The notes: generated by a model not told the origin, from the letters alone. Positions 14,795-23,944 are shown, counted from the stretch's first letter. The stretch is 37,627 nucleotides of DNA from an uncultured SAR116 cluster alpha proteobacterium (GCA_902619805.1 CACNGC010000013.1:1-37627), one strand, 5' to 3'. Numbers and translations: made by a program.

Positions 14795-14990
14795 TAATCA
14801 ACAATGGTCAATGGTCAGGGGGTGGTCTACCCATTGACCGTAGTCCATGGAACATGGGCCAGGGATCATTAATGATTTCATTTTTATAAATGGAATAAAC
14901 CTGACGACTGGTTGGTACGATGGTTTGTATAACCAAACCCTATCAGGCTTAAAACACAATAACCCTCAAAAACCGAAGTCTTTGAGGATA
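14795..14990. other. hairpin-rich noncoding stretch
   Basis: About 200 bases that are more GC-rich than their surroundings contain four inverted repeats: GGTCAATGG/CCATTGACC (14806-14814 with 14831-14839), CCATG/CATGG (14845-14857), GGTTTG/CAAACC (14922-14939, nested in CCTGA/TCAGG at 14900-14947) and CCTCAAA/TTTGAGG (14964-14987). No reading frame fits. It could be a structured RNA, a recombination or replication site, or the remains of one. I do not recognise an RNA family. The rest of the 14514-15310 gap is covered by the junction, the tRNA fragment and plain AT-rich DNA. Confidence 0.4.
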
Positions 14991-15019
14991 CTCTAAGTTA
15001 TTGATTTTATTTATAAAGT

Positions 15020-15064
15020 TAGTTTCAGGGGTAGGATTTGAACCTATGACCTTAAAGTTATGAG
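15020..15064 (-). pseudogene. 3'-half fragment of initiator tRNA (fMet, CAT)
   Basis: On the minus strand, 15064 to 15020 reads CTCATAAC, AAGGTC, TAGGTTCAAATCCTACCCC and then TGAAACTA. Initiator tRNA has CTCATAACC, AAGGTCGTAGG, TTCAAATCCTACCCC and CGCAACCA, so this is the anticodon loop, T arm and a decayed acceptor end. The sequence upstream of the anticodon does not form the D arm or the anticodon stem. Such 3'-half copies are what integrases that insert into tRNA genes leave at the far end of an element. The intact gene is not in the window. Confidence 0.7.
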
Positions 15065-15310
15065 TGTGAATGAAATATATTTCATCAATTATAATAGAAT
15101 TTCAAAACACCCTTATTTCATATGTTTGTTAATTTTAATTATAGATTTTCTCTTTAAAAAAGTTAATCTATAGAAAATGATTTTCTAATTTACCATAAAA
15201 TAATAGATAACTATGATGTGTTTTAAGGACTTCTTTTAGCAAAAAATATTTTAATAAATATTTTTTTAGATTAGGCTATTAATATCATTAGAGGATTTAG
15301 AAGGAAAAAT

Positions 15311-15970
15311 ATGCAAGCAATTTTTTTTGGCTCTATAGGAACCTTGGTCGAAACATCTGAAATTCAACGTAAGGCATTTAATGCTGCTTTTGAAGAATTT
15401 GGATTAAATTGGTACTGGAATATTGGAAATTATATCAACATGATTCAAAAGCCAGGCGGAATTTTAAGAATTAAAGAGTACTCAAAATTAAAGCTTAAAG
15501 ATAATGAAGTAGAGAAAATATATGATCTTAAAATTAAATATTTTAGAAAATACTCTACTAACTCTGTGAAACCAAGGAAAGGTGTTTTAGAGATTATCAA
15601 CTATGCTAATAAAAATAATATTAAGCTTGGATTTATTACAACAACTACCAAAGAAACTATTGAGATTATCAAGGATAGTTTATCGAGATATATTGATTTT
15701 AATAACTTTGATCTTATTACATATGAAAAAGATTGTTCTAAAAAGAAACCTAATCCAGACATATATAATTTTGCAATAAACAATCTTGACGTGGCAAAAA
15801 ACAATTCAATTACAATTGAGGATACTCCTGTTAGTTACACTTCATCAAAAAAAGCTAATATTAAAACTATTTTATTTCCTGGCGAATATTCAGTAGATAA
15901 AAACAACATTTCATCTACATACAAAATTTTTGAAGAAGTTAAAAATTTTTTCGAGATAAAACAAATTTAA
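15311..15970 (+). CDS. HAD-like protein lacking the nucleophile aspartate
   Basis: The 219-residue protein has the size and order of a phosphoglycolate-phosphatase-type HAD protein. Motif II is present (FITTTTKE, 108-115), as are motif III (KKPNPD, 145-150) and motif IV (IEDTPVS, 169-175). Motif I, normally DxDGT, reads FFGSIGTL (5-12), so both aspartates are replaced (G7 and I9). Catalysis by the usual phospho-aspartate route is therefore not possible. A sensing, binding or modified function in the sugar transporter operon is possible; I recall similar motif-I variants beside such operons. It has AAGGA ahead of the ATG and is followed after one base by the ABC ATPase gene, so it starts the 15311-20202 operon. 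Confidence 0.75.
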   Translation: MQAIFFGSIGTLVETSEIQRKAFNAAFEEFGLNWYWNIGNYINMIQKPGGILRIKEYSKLKLKDNEVEKIYDLKIKYFRKYSTNSVKPRKGVLEIINYANKNNIKLGFITTTTKETIEIIKDSLSRYIDFNNFDLITYEKDCSKKKPNPDIYNFAINNLDVAKNNSITIEDTPVSYTSSKKANIKTILFPGEYSVDKNNISSTYKIFEEVKNFFEIKQI

Positions 15971-15971
15971 G

Positions 15972-17012
15972 ATGGCTGTAGTCCAATTAGAAAATGTTTC
16001 GAAGTCATGGGGAGATTTTAAGGCAGTTGATAATTTTAATTTAACTATAGAGGACAAGGAATTTTTAGTTTTATTAGGACCCTCTGGATGTGGAAAAACA
16101 ACAACTATGAGAATGATTGCTGGGCTAGAAGAGTTGTCTTCGGGGACTATAAGGATTGATGATATTATAGTTAATGAGCTTGAACCGAAAGACAGAGACG
16201 TATCTATGGTTTTTCAATCATATGGTTTATACCCAAACATGAGTGTTTATGAAAATATAAGATTCCCTCTTAAAATCAGAAAAATAAAAAAGTCACTCCA
16301 CGAAAAGCTAGTTATGCGAGCCATAAAAATGGTGGAATTGGAAAAATTTTTAAAAAGAAAACCTGCAGAATTATCTGGTGGACAAAAACAAAGAGTCGCA
16401 CTTGCTAGAGCTTTAGTAAGAAATCCAAACATATTTTTAATGGATGAACCTTTGTCAAACTTAGATGCAAAATTGAGAGTTTCTACGCGAGCCCAAATAA
16501 AACATCTACAAAATAAACTGAAAATTACAACTATTTACGTAACGCACGACCAAGTTGAAGCAATGACATTAGCAGACCGTGTTGTCGTCATGAACAATGG
16601 AAAAATACAACAAATTGGATCACCAAAAGAAATATATAATAGACCTTTCAATACATTTGTTGCTTCTTTTATTGGAAGTCCTCCCATGAATTTAATCCCA
16701 ATTTCTATTAGAAATAAAACATCTATTTCTCAACATCTAAAATTTTCAAAAATTAATATTAAAGATGGAAAATATACACTTGGATTTAGGGCTGAAGATG
16801 CTAGCATTGAAAAAACAGGTAATTTCACTGGACCAATTTATTCAATAGAACTGTTAGGGGATAGTACGATAGTTACACTCAAAATTAAAAATAATTTATT
16901 ACATATAAAAACCTCTAATAACTTTTCCTCAAAAATTGGTGAAATTGTATCAGTAAAAATACCAAATAATTTATGTCATTTTTTTGATTCAAAAACTGGA
17001 ATTCATTTATAA
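15972..17012 (+). CDS. sugar ABC transporter ATPase (UgpC/MalK family)
   Basis: The 346-residue ATPase powers uptake through the two permeases encoded downstream. It shows Walker A (GPSGCGKTT, 36-44), the Q-loop (Q82), the signature LSGGQKQR (134-141), Walker B (FLMDE, 155-159), the D-loop (SNLDA) and the switch H192. A C-terminal regulatory (TOBE/MalK-type) domain runs from about residue 235 to the end. UgpC/MalK-type ATPases usually run to about 350-370 residues, so the C-terminal domain is slightly short. Substrate cannot be read from this subunit. It directly follows the HAD-like gene and is 17 bases before the binding-protein gene. Confidence 0.93.
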   Translation: MAVVQLENVSKSWGDFKAVDNFNLTIEDKEFLVLLGPSGCGKTTTMRMIAGLEELSSGTIRIDDIIVNELEPKDRDVSMVFQSYGLYPNMSVYENIRFPLKIRKIKKSLHEKLVMRAIKMVELEKFLKRKPAELSGGQKQRVALARALVRNPNIFLMDEPLSNLDAKLRVSTRAQIKHLQNKLKITTIYVTHDQVEAMTLADRVVVMNNGKIQQIGSPKEIYNRPFNTFVASFIGSPPMNLIPISIRNKTSISQHLKFSKINIKDGKYTLGFRAEDASIEKTGNFTGPIYSIELLGDSTIVTLKIKNNLLHIKTSNNFSSKIGEIVSVKIPNNLCHFFDSKTGIHL

Positions 17013-17029
17013 ATAGATTGGAGTAAAAT

Positions 17030-18259
17030 ATGAATTTAATAAAGTACACTTTTTTGATAACAAGTTTTTTGTTTTTTTTAATTAAAAATTCTTTTGCTTG
17101 CGAAGTTAAAGCAAGAGTAAGTGTTGTTGGAAACGAATTTCCAGCTATACAAACAGTTGGTGCAGGTGTAAAAAAATGTAAAGGTGCCGAAGTTAAAACA
17201 AACTTAACAGCAGACCATCAAAAAATTAATGTAGCTGGAATGAGTAGCGAACCAGCGGAATATACATCTGCTATAGTAGCAAACACATCCATTGTTGCAC
17301 TTTTAAACAACGATTTAATTAGACCCTTAGACGATTTAGTAAAAAAACACGGCTCAAAACTTAAGAAAAATCAACTTATAACAATTAATGGTAAAGTTAT
17401 GGCAGTCGCTTTCATGGCTAACGCTCAACATTTAGTATACAGAAAAGATATTTTAGAGAAACTTAATATTTCTGTACCTAAAACATATGAAGAAATGTTA
17501 TCAGCTGCAAAAAAAATACGTACATCTGGTCTTGCGAAAAATCCTGTAGGTGGAGCTTATAAAGCGGGATGGAATTTAGCACAAGAATTTAATAATATGT
17601 TTATCGGATATGGTGGAAAACATTTCAAAGGTAATACACCTGAACCAAACGTGAATACTGATGCTGGTAAAAAAGCATTAAATATGATGAAATCTTTATC
17701 TGAATATATGAACCCAGACTTTTTAACTCATGATAGTAATGCTACTAATGCAGAATTCAGAGCTGGTAATGTTATCTTGATGAACATGTGGGGAAGTAGA
17801 GCTGCCACACTAACTGATGCAGACGGAGTTTCTGATGCGGTTAAAAAAGGTATGGATATAGCTGGTCCAATGACTGTTGGTGGTGGTAATGTTCCAGCAT
17901 CTACACTTTTTTGGGATGGTTGGACCGTTGCTAAAAAAATAAGTGACGCTGAAGCTGAAGCTACTTTCATTGCCATGATGAATGCAATTGACCCATCCAT
18001 AATTAAGGATGATAAAGTTAAAAAGCAAGCAGTTTGGCTTTTAGACGGATACACCCCAACAGATTCTGCTAGAGGTGTTTTTGCTGCAGCAAAAATGAAT
18101 ACAACACCTTACCCAATGCTTCCGTATGCTGGTCTAATGCATTCAGCTATAGGTGCAGAAATTGCTGATTTTATGCAAGGTAAAGAAAACGCCAACAAAA
18201 CTTTGTCTGATATAGAGGATGCATATAGTGCAGCTGCAAAAGAAAAAGGTTTTTTATAA
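17030..18259 (+). CDS. periplasmic sugar-binding protein of ABC transporter
   Basis: The 409-residue protein has a signal peptide (residues 1-23, cleavage after SFA) and the fold pattern of family 1 extracellular solute-binding proteins. Visible features are KPLDDL-type and NGKVMAVAFMANAQHLVYRK segments, VPKTYEEML, a Gly- and Trp-containing hinge region, and a long helical C-terminus. The AglE-type alpha-glucoside binding proteins are the closest type I can recall, but sugar specificity is a guess. Codon use looks cleaner than in neighbouring genes, as expected of a highly expressed binding protein. An ATTGGAG ribosome-binding site precedes the ATG, and 48 bases separate it from the first permease gene. 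Confidence 0.9.
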   Translation: MNLIKYTFLITSFLFFLIKNSFACEVKARVSVVGNEFPAIQTVGAGVKKCKGAEVKTNLTADHQKINVAGMSSEPAEYTSAIVANTSIVALLNNDLIRPLDDLVKKHGSKLKKNQLITINGKVMAVAFMANAQHLVYRKDILEKLNISVPKTYEEMLSAAKKIRTSGLAKNPVGGAYKAGWNLAQEFNNMFIGYGGKHFKGNTPEPNVNTDAGKKALNMMKSLSEYMNPDFLTHDSNATNAEFRAGNVILMNMWGSRAATLTDADGVSDAVKKGMDIAGPMTVGGGNVPASTLFWDGWTVAKKISDAEAEATFIAMMNAIDPSIIKDDKVKKQAVWLLDGYTPTDSARGVFAAAKMNTTPYPMLPYAGLMHSAIGAEIADFMQGKENANKTLSDIEDAYSAAAKEKGFL

Positions 18260-18307
18260 AATAAAATTCAGTGAACTAGAGAGATACGTTCTATCTGGTT
18301 TTGAATT

Positions 18308-19333
18308 ATGAAGCACAGAACTTTCTTCTGGTTTATATTGCCAACATTTTTGGCAATGTTGATTTTTATTTTTTTACCAATTATTTCTGTTATTTTACAA
18401 TCTGTCCATACGTCTCACGAAAATGTACTTATCACTGTTGAAAATTGTGACCCTTTTGGATGCAAAAAAGTTACATCAATTGACCAAAATGCAACAAAAA
18501 ATTTAAACCAGTCTAAACCCTTGGGTAAATTTGTAGGATTAGATATTTATTTTGATAGAGGACACCTGGCGATTGAAAAATTTAAACTTTTATGGAATAA
18601 CTCTGAAAATATTTTCTCATTTATAGAATCTTTAAGTAATCTTCCTTTTTATAAAGCTGTTTTTTTTACACTTACTTTTACATTCACAGTCACACCCATA
18701 ATGCTTTTACTTGGTTTATTGATCGCTTTAGGTGTAAATTCAATAAGTAAAAAATTAAGAGGAATAGTAATTTTTTTTTCTCTATTACCGATGATTGTAA
18801 CTCCTCTTATTGGTTCAATAATATTATTTTGGATGATTGACTCACGGGGTATAATTGGAAATTTAATTCAATGGTTACTTAATGATCCTAACTTATCTCT
18901 TAAAGCTTCCACCTCGTTAACTTGGATTATGTTAATTGTTTATGGTGTATGGCATGCAATTCCATTTTCCTTCATAGTTTTTTATGCAGGACTACAAACT
19001 GTTCCAAGGGATCAACTTGAATCTGCAAAGATTGATGGTGCCAATAAGTTCGAAGAAATAATTTATATTATTATCCCTCATTTAATGCCATTAATTACAT
19101 TTGTTACACTTATGCAATTAATGGATAATTTTCGAGTATTTGAACCTATCGTTGGTTTTAGTGCAGAAGCACATGCAACGTCATTGAGCTGGATTATTTT
19201 TAACGACTTAGGTGGTGAAACACGACAGCTCTCAGCTGCAGCTACAAGCTCCATATTGACAATTATCGGCGTAATTATTTTGCTTTCACCAGTTTTACTA
19301 AGAACCTGGAAGGATTTTAAGTTGAAAAAATGA
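18308..19333 (+). CDS. sugar ABC transporter permease, first subunit
   Basis: The 341-residue inner-membrane protein has one N-terminal helix (about 8-28), then a large periplasmic insertion of some 80 residues with two Cys (GCK region near 50-55). A block of five helices carries the binding-protein-dependent transport domain. The EAA loop reads ESAKIDGANKFEEIIYIIIP in its conserved form (A..DGA..... ..I..P) and contacts the ATPase. The long first loop matches AglF/MalF-like permeases. The stop codon overlaps the start of the next permease gene (ATGA), so the two subunits are translationally coupled. Confidence 0.9.
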   Translation: MKHRTFFWFILPTFLAMLIFIFLPIISVILQSVHTSHENVLITVENCDPFGCKKVTSIDQNATKNLNQSKPLGKFVGLDIYFDRGHLAIEKFKLLWNNSENIFSFIESLSNLPFYKAVFFTLTFTFTVTPIMLLLGLLIALGVNSISKKLRGIVIFFSLLPMIVTPLIGSIILFWMIDSRGIIGNLIQWLLNDPNLSLKASTSLTWIMLIVYGVWHAIPFSFIVFYAGLQTVPRDQLESAKIDGANKFEEIIYIIIPHLMPLITFVTLMQLMDNFRVFEPIVGFSAEAHATSLSWIIFNDLGGETRQLSAAATSSILTIIGVIILLSPVLLRTWKDFKLKK

Positions 19334-20202
19334 AAAAGACTAGTTCAAATAGATTTTCCATACTAATCTACTCATTTATTATTATTTGGGTTTTTTTAGC
19401 TTCTTTCCCTTTTTTTTGGACATTTTGGGGTTCCTTTAAAGTAGAACTTGATTTTTTTTCAATCTCTAATTGGTATAATGCAGTGACTGGCAAAAATACT
19501 TTTGATACTTACAACTCTCAGTTTACGGGAGCTGGTTATGAAGGGATTTGGGTTCAAGAAGAATTTTGGAGATCTTTTGTGAACTCAGCCATAGTTTGTT
19601 TTTTTGTTGTCTTAACTTCTCTTACAATCGGAACATTAGGGGCATATGCTTTATCTAGATCAAATTATAAATATACTTTTTGGCTCTTAATAACAGCTCT
19701 AATTTTTAGAGCAATGCCTCCAATTACTCTTGTGGCTGGATACCTACCACCTTTTTTCGAGTGGAATATCTGGGGAATATTACCAACAACTATAATTGTA
19801 CTAGTATCAATTAATCAACCCTTTACACTTTGGATGTTACACTCTTTTTTTCAAAATATACCAAAAGAACTTGATGAAAGCGCTAAGGTAGATGGATGCT
19901 CTCAATTTCAGGCATTTAGACATGTTATTATTCCTGTGATGTGGCCTGGTGTCATAACAACAGGATTATTTAGTTTCTTGTTAGCTTATAATGATTTTGC
20001 TGTAACTTCTATGTTATTGTCCGATGAAAATAGAACTATGATCCCAAAAATTGCTGCTTTTTTAGGAACAACTTATACTGAAGGAAATATAATGTTTGCG
20101 GTTGCAGCTGTTGTTTCAGCTACTGTTCCACTTTTTATACTTGTAATGTTTTTTCAAAAAAAAATAGTAAGTGGTCTTACACAGGGCGCAGTAAAGGGAT
20201 AG
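19330..20202 (+). CDS. sugar ABC transporter permease, second subunit
   Basis: The 290-residue protein has six predicted helices and the permease EAA loop (DESAKVDGCSQFQAFRHVII, about 181-200) that docks onto the ATPase. It resembles AglG/MalG-type subunits and forms the heterodimeric channel with the preceding gene product. Its reading frame starts in the 4-base ATGA overlap with that gene. It is the last gene of the operon: the next gene is on the other strand, and the short gap (20203-20240) has only a weak GACAA/TTGTC inverted repeat. Confidence 0.9.
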   Translation: MKKTSSNRFSILIYSFIIIWVFLASFPFFWTFWGSFKVELDFFSISNWYNAVTGKNTFDTYNSQFTGAGYEGIWVQEEFWRSFVNSAIVCFFVVLTSLTIGTLGAYALSRSNYKYTFWLLITALIFRAMPPITLVAGYLPPFFEWNIWGILPTTIIVLVSINQPFTLWMLHSFFQNIPKELDESAKVDGCSQFQAFRHVIIPVMWPGVITTGLFSFLLAYNDFAVTSMLLSDENRTMIPKIAAFLGTTYTEGNIMFAVAAVVSATVPLFILVMFFQKKIVSGLTQGAVKG

Positions 20203-20240
20203 ACAAATTAAAATTGTCAAATGTTAAGTTAAAAACCAAT

Positions 20241-21251
20241 TTAATCAAGATCCAAAGCTTGATGCCAAATTTGGTCTATCGTATTTAATAAATTATCACC
20301 ACCAGAATATAACATTTTTGAAATCATACTTAATTTGCTAAAAGACCAAAAAAGTCCTGCTTCCAAAAAAATTGGTTTGTTAGTCCGTTCATCAATTCTA
20401 AAGTCAAAAAGTGAGTAATGACGTGCACCTAATGCTTTATGAGCTGAAATAGCTGAGAAAATGATTTCATCTTTTAAATTATTTTCTACATTAGCTGGAC
20501 ATACTGATTTTAGAGGGGTACGATTAGCTTGTTGATAAGGTAAACCTAAATTATTTAAATCTAGTTTATCTTCGGTATGTCTTATTGGATAATCTTTGCT
20601 TACTAAATATTCAATCATAGCTGGCACATAAAATTCTTTATTTCTTTCAATCACTGCAACTCTTATTTCACGACCAGGTACAAATTCTTCAGCTAAAACT
20701 TGATTATAATTTTTTTTAAGAAGTGTAATAATATTTTGAAATTGATGTTTGTTATTGATTAGTACAACACCAGTTGAATTATCTTCTTTGTTAGGTTTGA
20801 GGATAAATGGAAATTTTAATCTAGGGATTTGTCCGTTATGGACTAATATTCCATCAGCAACGCTTAATCCTGCTCTTTTAACTATTTTTTTTGTTTTATG
20901 TTTATCTGTAGCTAACCCCATTGTATAGCCAGTTGATCCTAACAATCGAAAGTTGAGAAAAGTCTCAAAATAATTTCTATAATCTGTCATCCCTGAATAA
21001 CAAAATAAGTGTGGTATGATTAAAGAATCAGAAGGAATACATGATATTAAATTTGTTATATGTATTTTTTTACCCCTTGAGTTACTTTTACTTGAAAGAT
21101 AATAATTTTTATCTGGGTCAATTGTAATAAAAATTTGCTTCCAATTTGGAGGTGCTAAAATATCGTTAGAATAAATAAATGATAAGTCATAAAAAAAATT
21201 ATTAGTTGGAGATCCCCGTAAATGTACAATATTTCTAAATTTATTTTTCAT
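20241..21251 (-). CDS. ATP-grasp family protein (D-Ala-D-Ala ligase-like)
   Basis: The 336-residue protein shows an ATP-grasp core. It has GLATDKHKTKKIVKRAGL (about 111-128, the start of the ATP-binding lobe) and PFILKPNKEDNSTGV (about 143-157, with the lysine and Gly-rich loop). It continues with LAEEFVPGREI (the EEFxxGRE motif of D-Ala-D-Ala ligases) and FDFRIDERTNKPIFLEAG with the metal-binding D and E residues. Enzymes of this fold form carboxylate-amine or peptide bonds via acyl phosphate. It is unlikely to be the housekeeping Ddl because the N-terminal domain differs, so the substrate is unknown. The 169-base gap to the divergent bicupin gene would hold both promoters. Confidence 0.8.
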   Translation of the reverse strand: MKNKFRNIVHLRGSPTNNFFYDLSFIYSNDILAPPNWKQIFITIDPDKNYYLSSKSNSRGKKIHITNLISCIPSDSLIIPHLFCYSGMTDYRNYFETFLNFRLLGSTGYTMGLATDKHKTKKIVKRAGLSVADGILVHNGQIPRLKFPFILKPNKEDNSTGVVLINNKHQFQNIITLLKKNYNQVLAEEFVPGREIRVAVIERNKEFYVPAMIEYLVSKDYPIRHTEDKLDLNNLGLPYQQANRTPLKSVCPANVENNLKDEIIFSAISAHKALGARHYSLFDFRIDERTNKPIFLEAGLFWSFSKLSMISKMLYSGGDNLLNTIDQIWHQALDLD

Positions 21252-21420
21252 TGGGATTAAGTATCAGTTTAAAAAATTAATCGTACAATATGCTCTTATA
21301 AAACAAATGTTTTTATTTAGAAATAATTATTTTTTAATGATAAAAAGAAAAATTCATTATAAGTATGAATTACAAAAATTGATTGAAGTAGAAATTTATT
21401 AACTATAACATTTAACGTAA

Positions 21421-22392
21421 ATGAAAAAATTTAATCTAAAAGAAAGGTTAGTAAGATTTGACGAACTAATACCTTGCAAAACTGCTTTTATTGATGCTCA
21501 CACACCTGGATCAAACTTAAAGGAAAATTTCACAATTATTGGTGCGGGAGTTTCTGAAAATCCCGATCAACACGTTCATATAAATATACCTCACGGCTTT
21601 AATATTGGAGCTGCTGGCCAACCACCCAAATGTAATAATTCACTACACAGCCACAGGACAGCTGAAGTATTCTTTGTTTTATTTGGCAAATGGAGATTTT
21701 TTTGGGGAATAAATGGTGATGCTGGTGAAGTTATTCTTGAAAAGGGAGATATATTTAATATTCCTACAGGTATTTTTAGAGGCTTTGAAAATATAGGCGA
21801 AACATATGGCATGCTAATGGCTGTATTAGGTGGAAACGATGCAGGTGGTGGAGTGATTTGGGCACCAAAAGTTTTAAATGATGCGAAACAACATGGTCTA
21901 ATTCTATCTGAAAAAGGTAAGATTTATGATACTAAAATTGGTCAAAATTTGCCTTATAACGAAAAAGAAATGCCCGCGTTAACTGAAAAAGAACTATCTC
22001 ATTTTCTTGAAGTAGAAGCTAGCGAAATTACCCCATTTTATGTGGCGAGATATTTGGATTTATATTCCTTGTCAAAACGAAACTTTGTTTCAGTCATTGG
22101 AGAAAATGGTATTATTTATGATAAACCAGGTTTTGAAGTAAATTTTATATCGGAGCAATGTGTAAATAAAATTAAAAATTTTTCTGATAGAGATACTGTG
22201 TTAATGCCTGTTGAAGGCTGTTGGAATATTAAGGCAGATATATTTAACTTAACTTTAAATCCGGGAGATACATTGTCAGTTCCAAAAAATACATATTTTA
22301 ATCTTAAAACAACTAAACCATATATGTCCTCAATTTATCAAGTTATTCCCACAGATGATCCTGCCGGGTTTACTCACTTACAAAATTCTTAA
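21421..22392 (+). CDS. bicupin protein
   Basis: The 323-residue protein has two beta-barrel cupin modules. The first (about 60-140) carries a metal site in SLHSHRTAEVFFVLFG (H76, H78 and E82-type ligands) followed by GDIFNIPTGIFRGFEN. The second (about 235-315) lacks the histidines but keeps LNPGDTLSVPKNTYFNL. One active and one structural module is the usual arrangement for cupin dioxygenases and isomerases. The exact reaction is unknown. It stands alone between the ATP-grasp and Pcs genes; no strong ribosome-binding site is seen before the ATG. Confidence 0.8.
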   Translation: MKKFNLKERLVRFDELIPCKTAFIDAHTPGSNLKENFTIIGAGVSENPDQHVHINIPHGFNIGAAGQPPKCNNSLHSHRTAEVFFVLFGKWRFFWGINGDAGEVILEKGDIFNIPTGIFRGFENIGETYGMLMAVLGGNDAGGGVIWAPKVLNDAKQHGLILSEKGKIYDTKIGQNLPYNEKEMPALTEKELSHFLEVEASEITPFYVARYLDLYSLSKRNFVSVIGENGIIYDKPGFEVNFISEQCVNKIKNFSDRDTVLMPVEGCWNIKADIFNLTLNPGDTLSVPKNTYFNLKTTKPYMSSIYQVIPTDDPAGFTHLQNS

Positions 22393-22480
22393 AAATAATT
22401 TTAACAACACATGTTGGTTCATTGCCTAGAAGCAAAAAATTATCTGAACTTCTTTTTAAAAAATGAAACAATAAATCAGC

Positions 22481-23212
22481 TTAATTTTTTTTAAAATTTA
22501 AGTTTATCCATATTACAAACACTATGAAATATGCGTTTAACAGATACCAAATAACTTCAAAAATTGATTTAAATTTATCTAAAAAATTTATGCTTAAGGT
22601 ATTTAAAAGTAAAGTAAGTGAGATAAAGATTAAACCAATAGCAATGATAGAATTTCTTCTTTTATGACTTTCGTACCTCATAGGATGAATTACTTTAATA
22701 GGTATTACCTTTAATATTATTAAAATTACAAGTATGATTAAATTATTCCAAACGTTTAAATCTAAAATCGATAAATAAATAATGATAACATTCCAAATAG
22801 AAGGAAATCCTACATACAAATAATTTTCAGTCATTATTTTTAAATAAGAAAACGAAAATAAAGAAATACTTAATATTAGTATTGGCAAAATAATTATAAA
22901 TTGCTCAGGTACATAGTTGAATTTATAAATAACAATACACGGTATGAATACGTAGTTTATATAATCGACTATGCTGTCTAGCATTATACCATCAACATTT
23001 GGACAAAACTTTTTAACATTGAATTTTCTAGCTAAATTTCCATCAATAACGTCTATAAACAATGCAATTACAAGAAATAAAAAAGTTAAGAGTTTATCTT
23101 CATTTAATATTGAAATTATTGAAAAAAAGCTCATTAAAATACCAGTTCCAGTCAACAAATGTATCAAATATGCTCTGATTACATTAATATTTAGATTTGA
23201 GTATTGTTTCAT
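22481..23212 (-). CDS. pcs: phosphatidylcholine synthase
   Basis: The 243-residue membrane protein has about eight hydrophobic segments and the CDP-alcohol phosphotransferase motif D57-G58-xx-A61-R62 ... G75-xxx-D79-xxx-D83. The spacing between the R and the G is longer than in the phosphatidylglycerol enzymes and matches Pcs. The following VDYINYVFIPCIVIYKF fits the Pcs pattern I remember (VDFLTYVFVPAxA). Pcs condenses choline with CDP-diacylglycerol to give phosphatidylcholine in one step, an alphaproteobacterial trait. The gene is monocistronic. Confidence 0.8.
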   Translation of the reverse strand: MKQYSNLNINVIRAYLIHLLTGTGILMSFFSIISILNEDKLLTFLFLVIALFIDVIDGNLARKFNVKKFCPNVDGIMLDSIVDYINYVFIPCIVIYKFNYVPEQFIIILPILILSISLFSFSYLKIMTENYLYVGFPSIWNVIIIYLSILDLNVWNNLIILVILIILKVIPIKVIHPMRYESHKRRNSIIAIGLIFISLTLLLNTLSINFLDKFKSIFEVIWYLLNAYFIVFVIWINLNFKKN

Positions 23213-23307
23213 TATTTCAAAATAGAATTAAATCATTTTGTTTACAAATTAATTTGTCTAGTAATGATAGTTGCTTATAATAATCTTAATGATTGTAAAA
23301 AAGAGAC

Positions 23308-23541
23308 TTCAAAACTTAAAGAAATTTAAATTAAATAACCAGTATAATTCATTTTTATCAAGTAATACGTAAGAATATATTCCTAACATAATAGCTTTAA
23401 TATCACTTAAATTAACTTTTTGTGATACCAACCTGTCAATTTCTTCAAATTTGCCAGCTAAGTAATAAGATGCAACTAAACATTCTGTTATAAAAAATCC
23501 ATTATCATTTGGTGCTGAATTAAGAGCATTTTTGTCTAAAA
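23308..23541 (-). pseudogene. decayed fragment of a helical (TPR-like) protein
   Basis: The minus strand is open from 23541 to a TGA at 23308 without a usable start near the beginning. The frame reads NSAPNDNGFFITECLVASYY, LAGKFEEIDRLV, and then a hydrophobic end. The YLAGKFEEI pattern looks like a TPR helix from a long multidomain protein, such as the C-terminal TPR part of a cyclase. This fragment fills most of the 458-base gap between pcs and the next gene; nothing else is seen there. Confidence 0.35.
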
Positions 23542-23670
23542 ATTAATCAAATTTTTAATAAAGTACATTGATATAGCAATTAAAAATATTTGTGTTTTAA
23601 ACTTTAACAGTAGTTGAAAACTGTCGTTTCATATTGATATAAAAATCTTTTAATTTTATTTGGAGTTAAT

Positions 23671-23928
23671 ATGTCTATTAAAGTTTCTGTTGTTGAAAAA
23701 AAAGTTACTGAGATTGTAAATCAATATAACTTGGATGAGTATTATATTAATGAAATCTATGGTTCAGTTAAAAGGTTTAATCAGTTAGTTAATGGTGACG
23801 AACTTAAAAATGGTGAAACACCGCTTCCGGTTTTTCTTAGCGAAATAAGACCAAACAATATAATAAAAACACCTGAAAAACCTATTAAAGATAATTTAAT
23901 AATCGAGGCCGGATATATTCAACATTAA
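23671..23928 (+). CDS. small hypothetical protein
   Basis: The 85-residue product follows a good TGGAG ribosome-binding site. It starts with a helix (VVEKKVTEIVNQYNLDEYYINEIY) and ends with a Pro-rich tail. No family is recognised. It converges on phaB with a 16-base gap. Confidence 0.45.
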   Translation: MSIKVSVVEKKVTEIVNQYNLDEYYINEIYGSVKRFNQLVNGDELKNGETPLPVFLSEIRPNNIIKTPEKPIKDNLIIEAGYIQH

Positions 23929-23944
23929 TAATTATCATTTAATG

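Noticed and set aside
15020-15064. Intact tRNA gene
   Set aside because: Only the 3' half fits; there is no acceptor 5' strand, D arm or paired anticodon stem upstream.
17728-18054. Antisense open frames within the binding-protein gene
   Set aside because: They lie wholly opposite a clear coding gene, lack ribosome-binding sites and show no family pattern.
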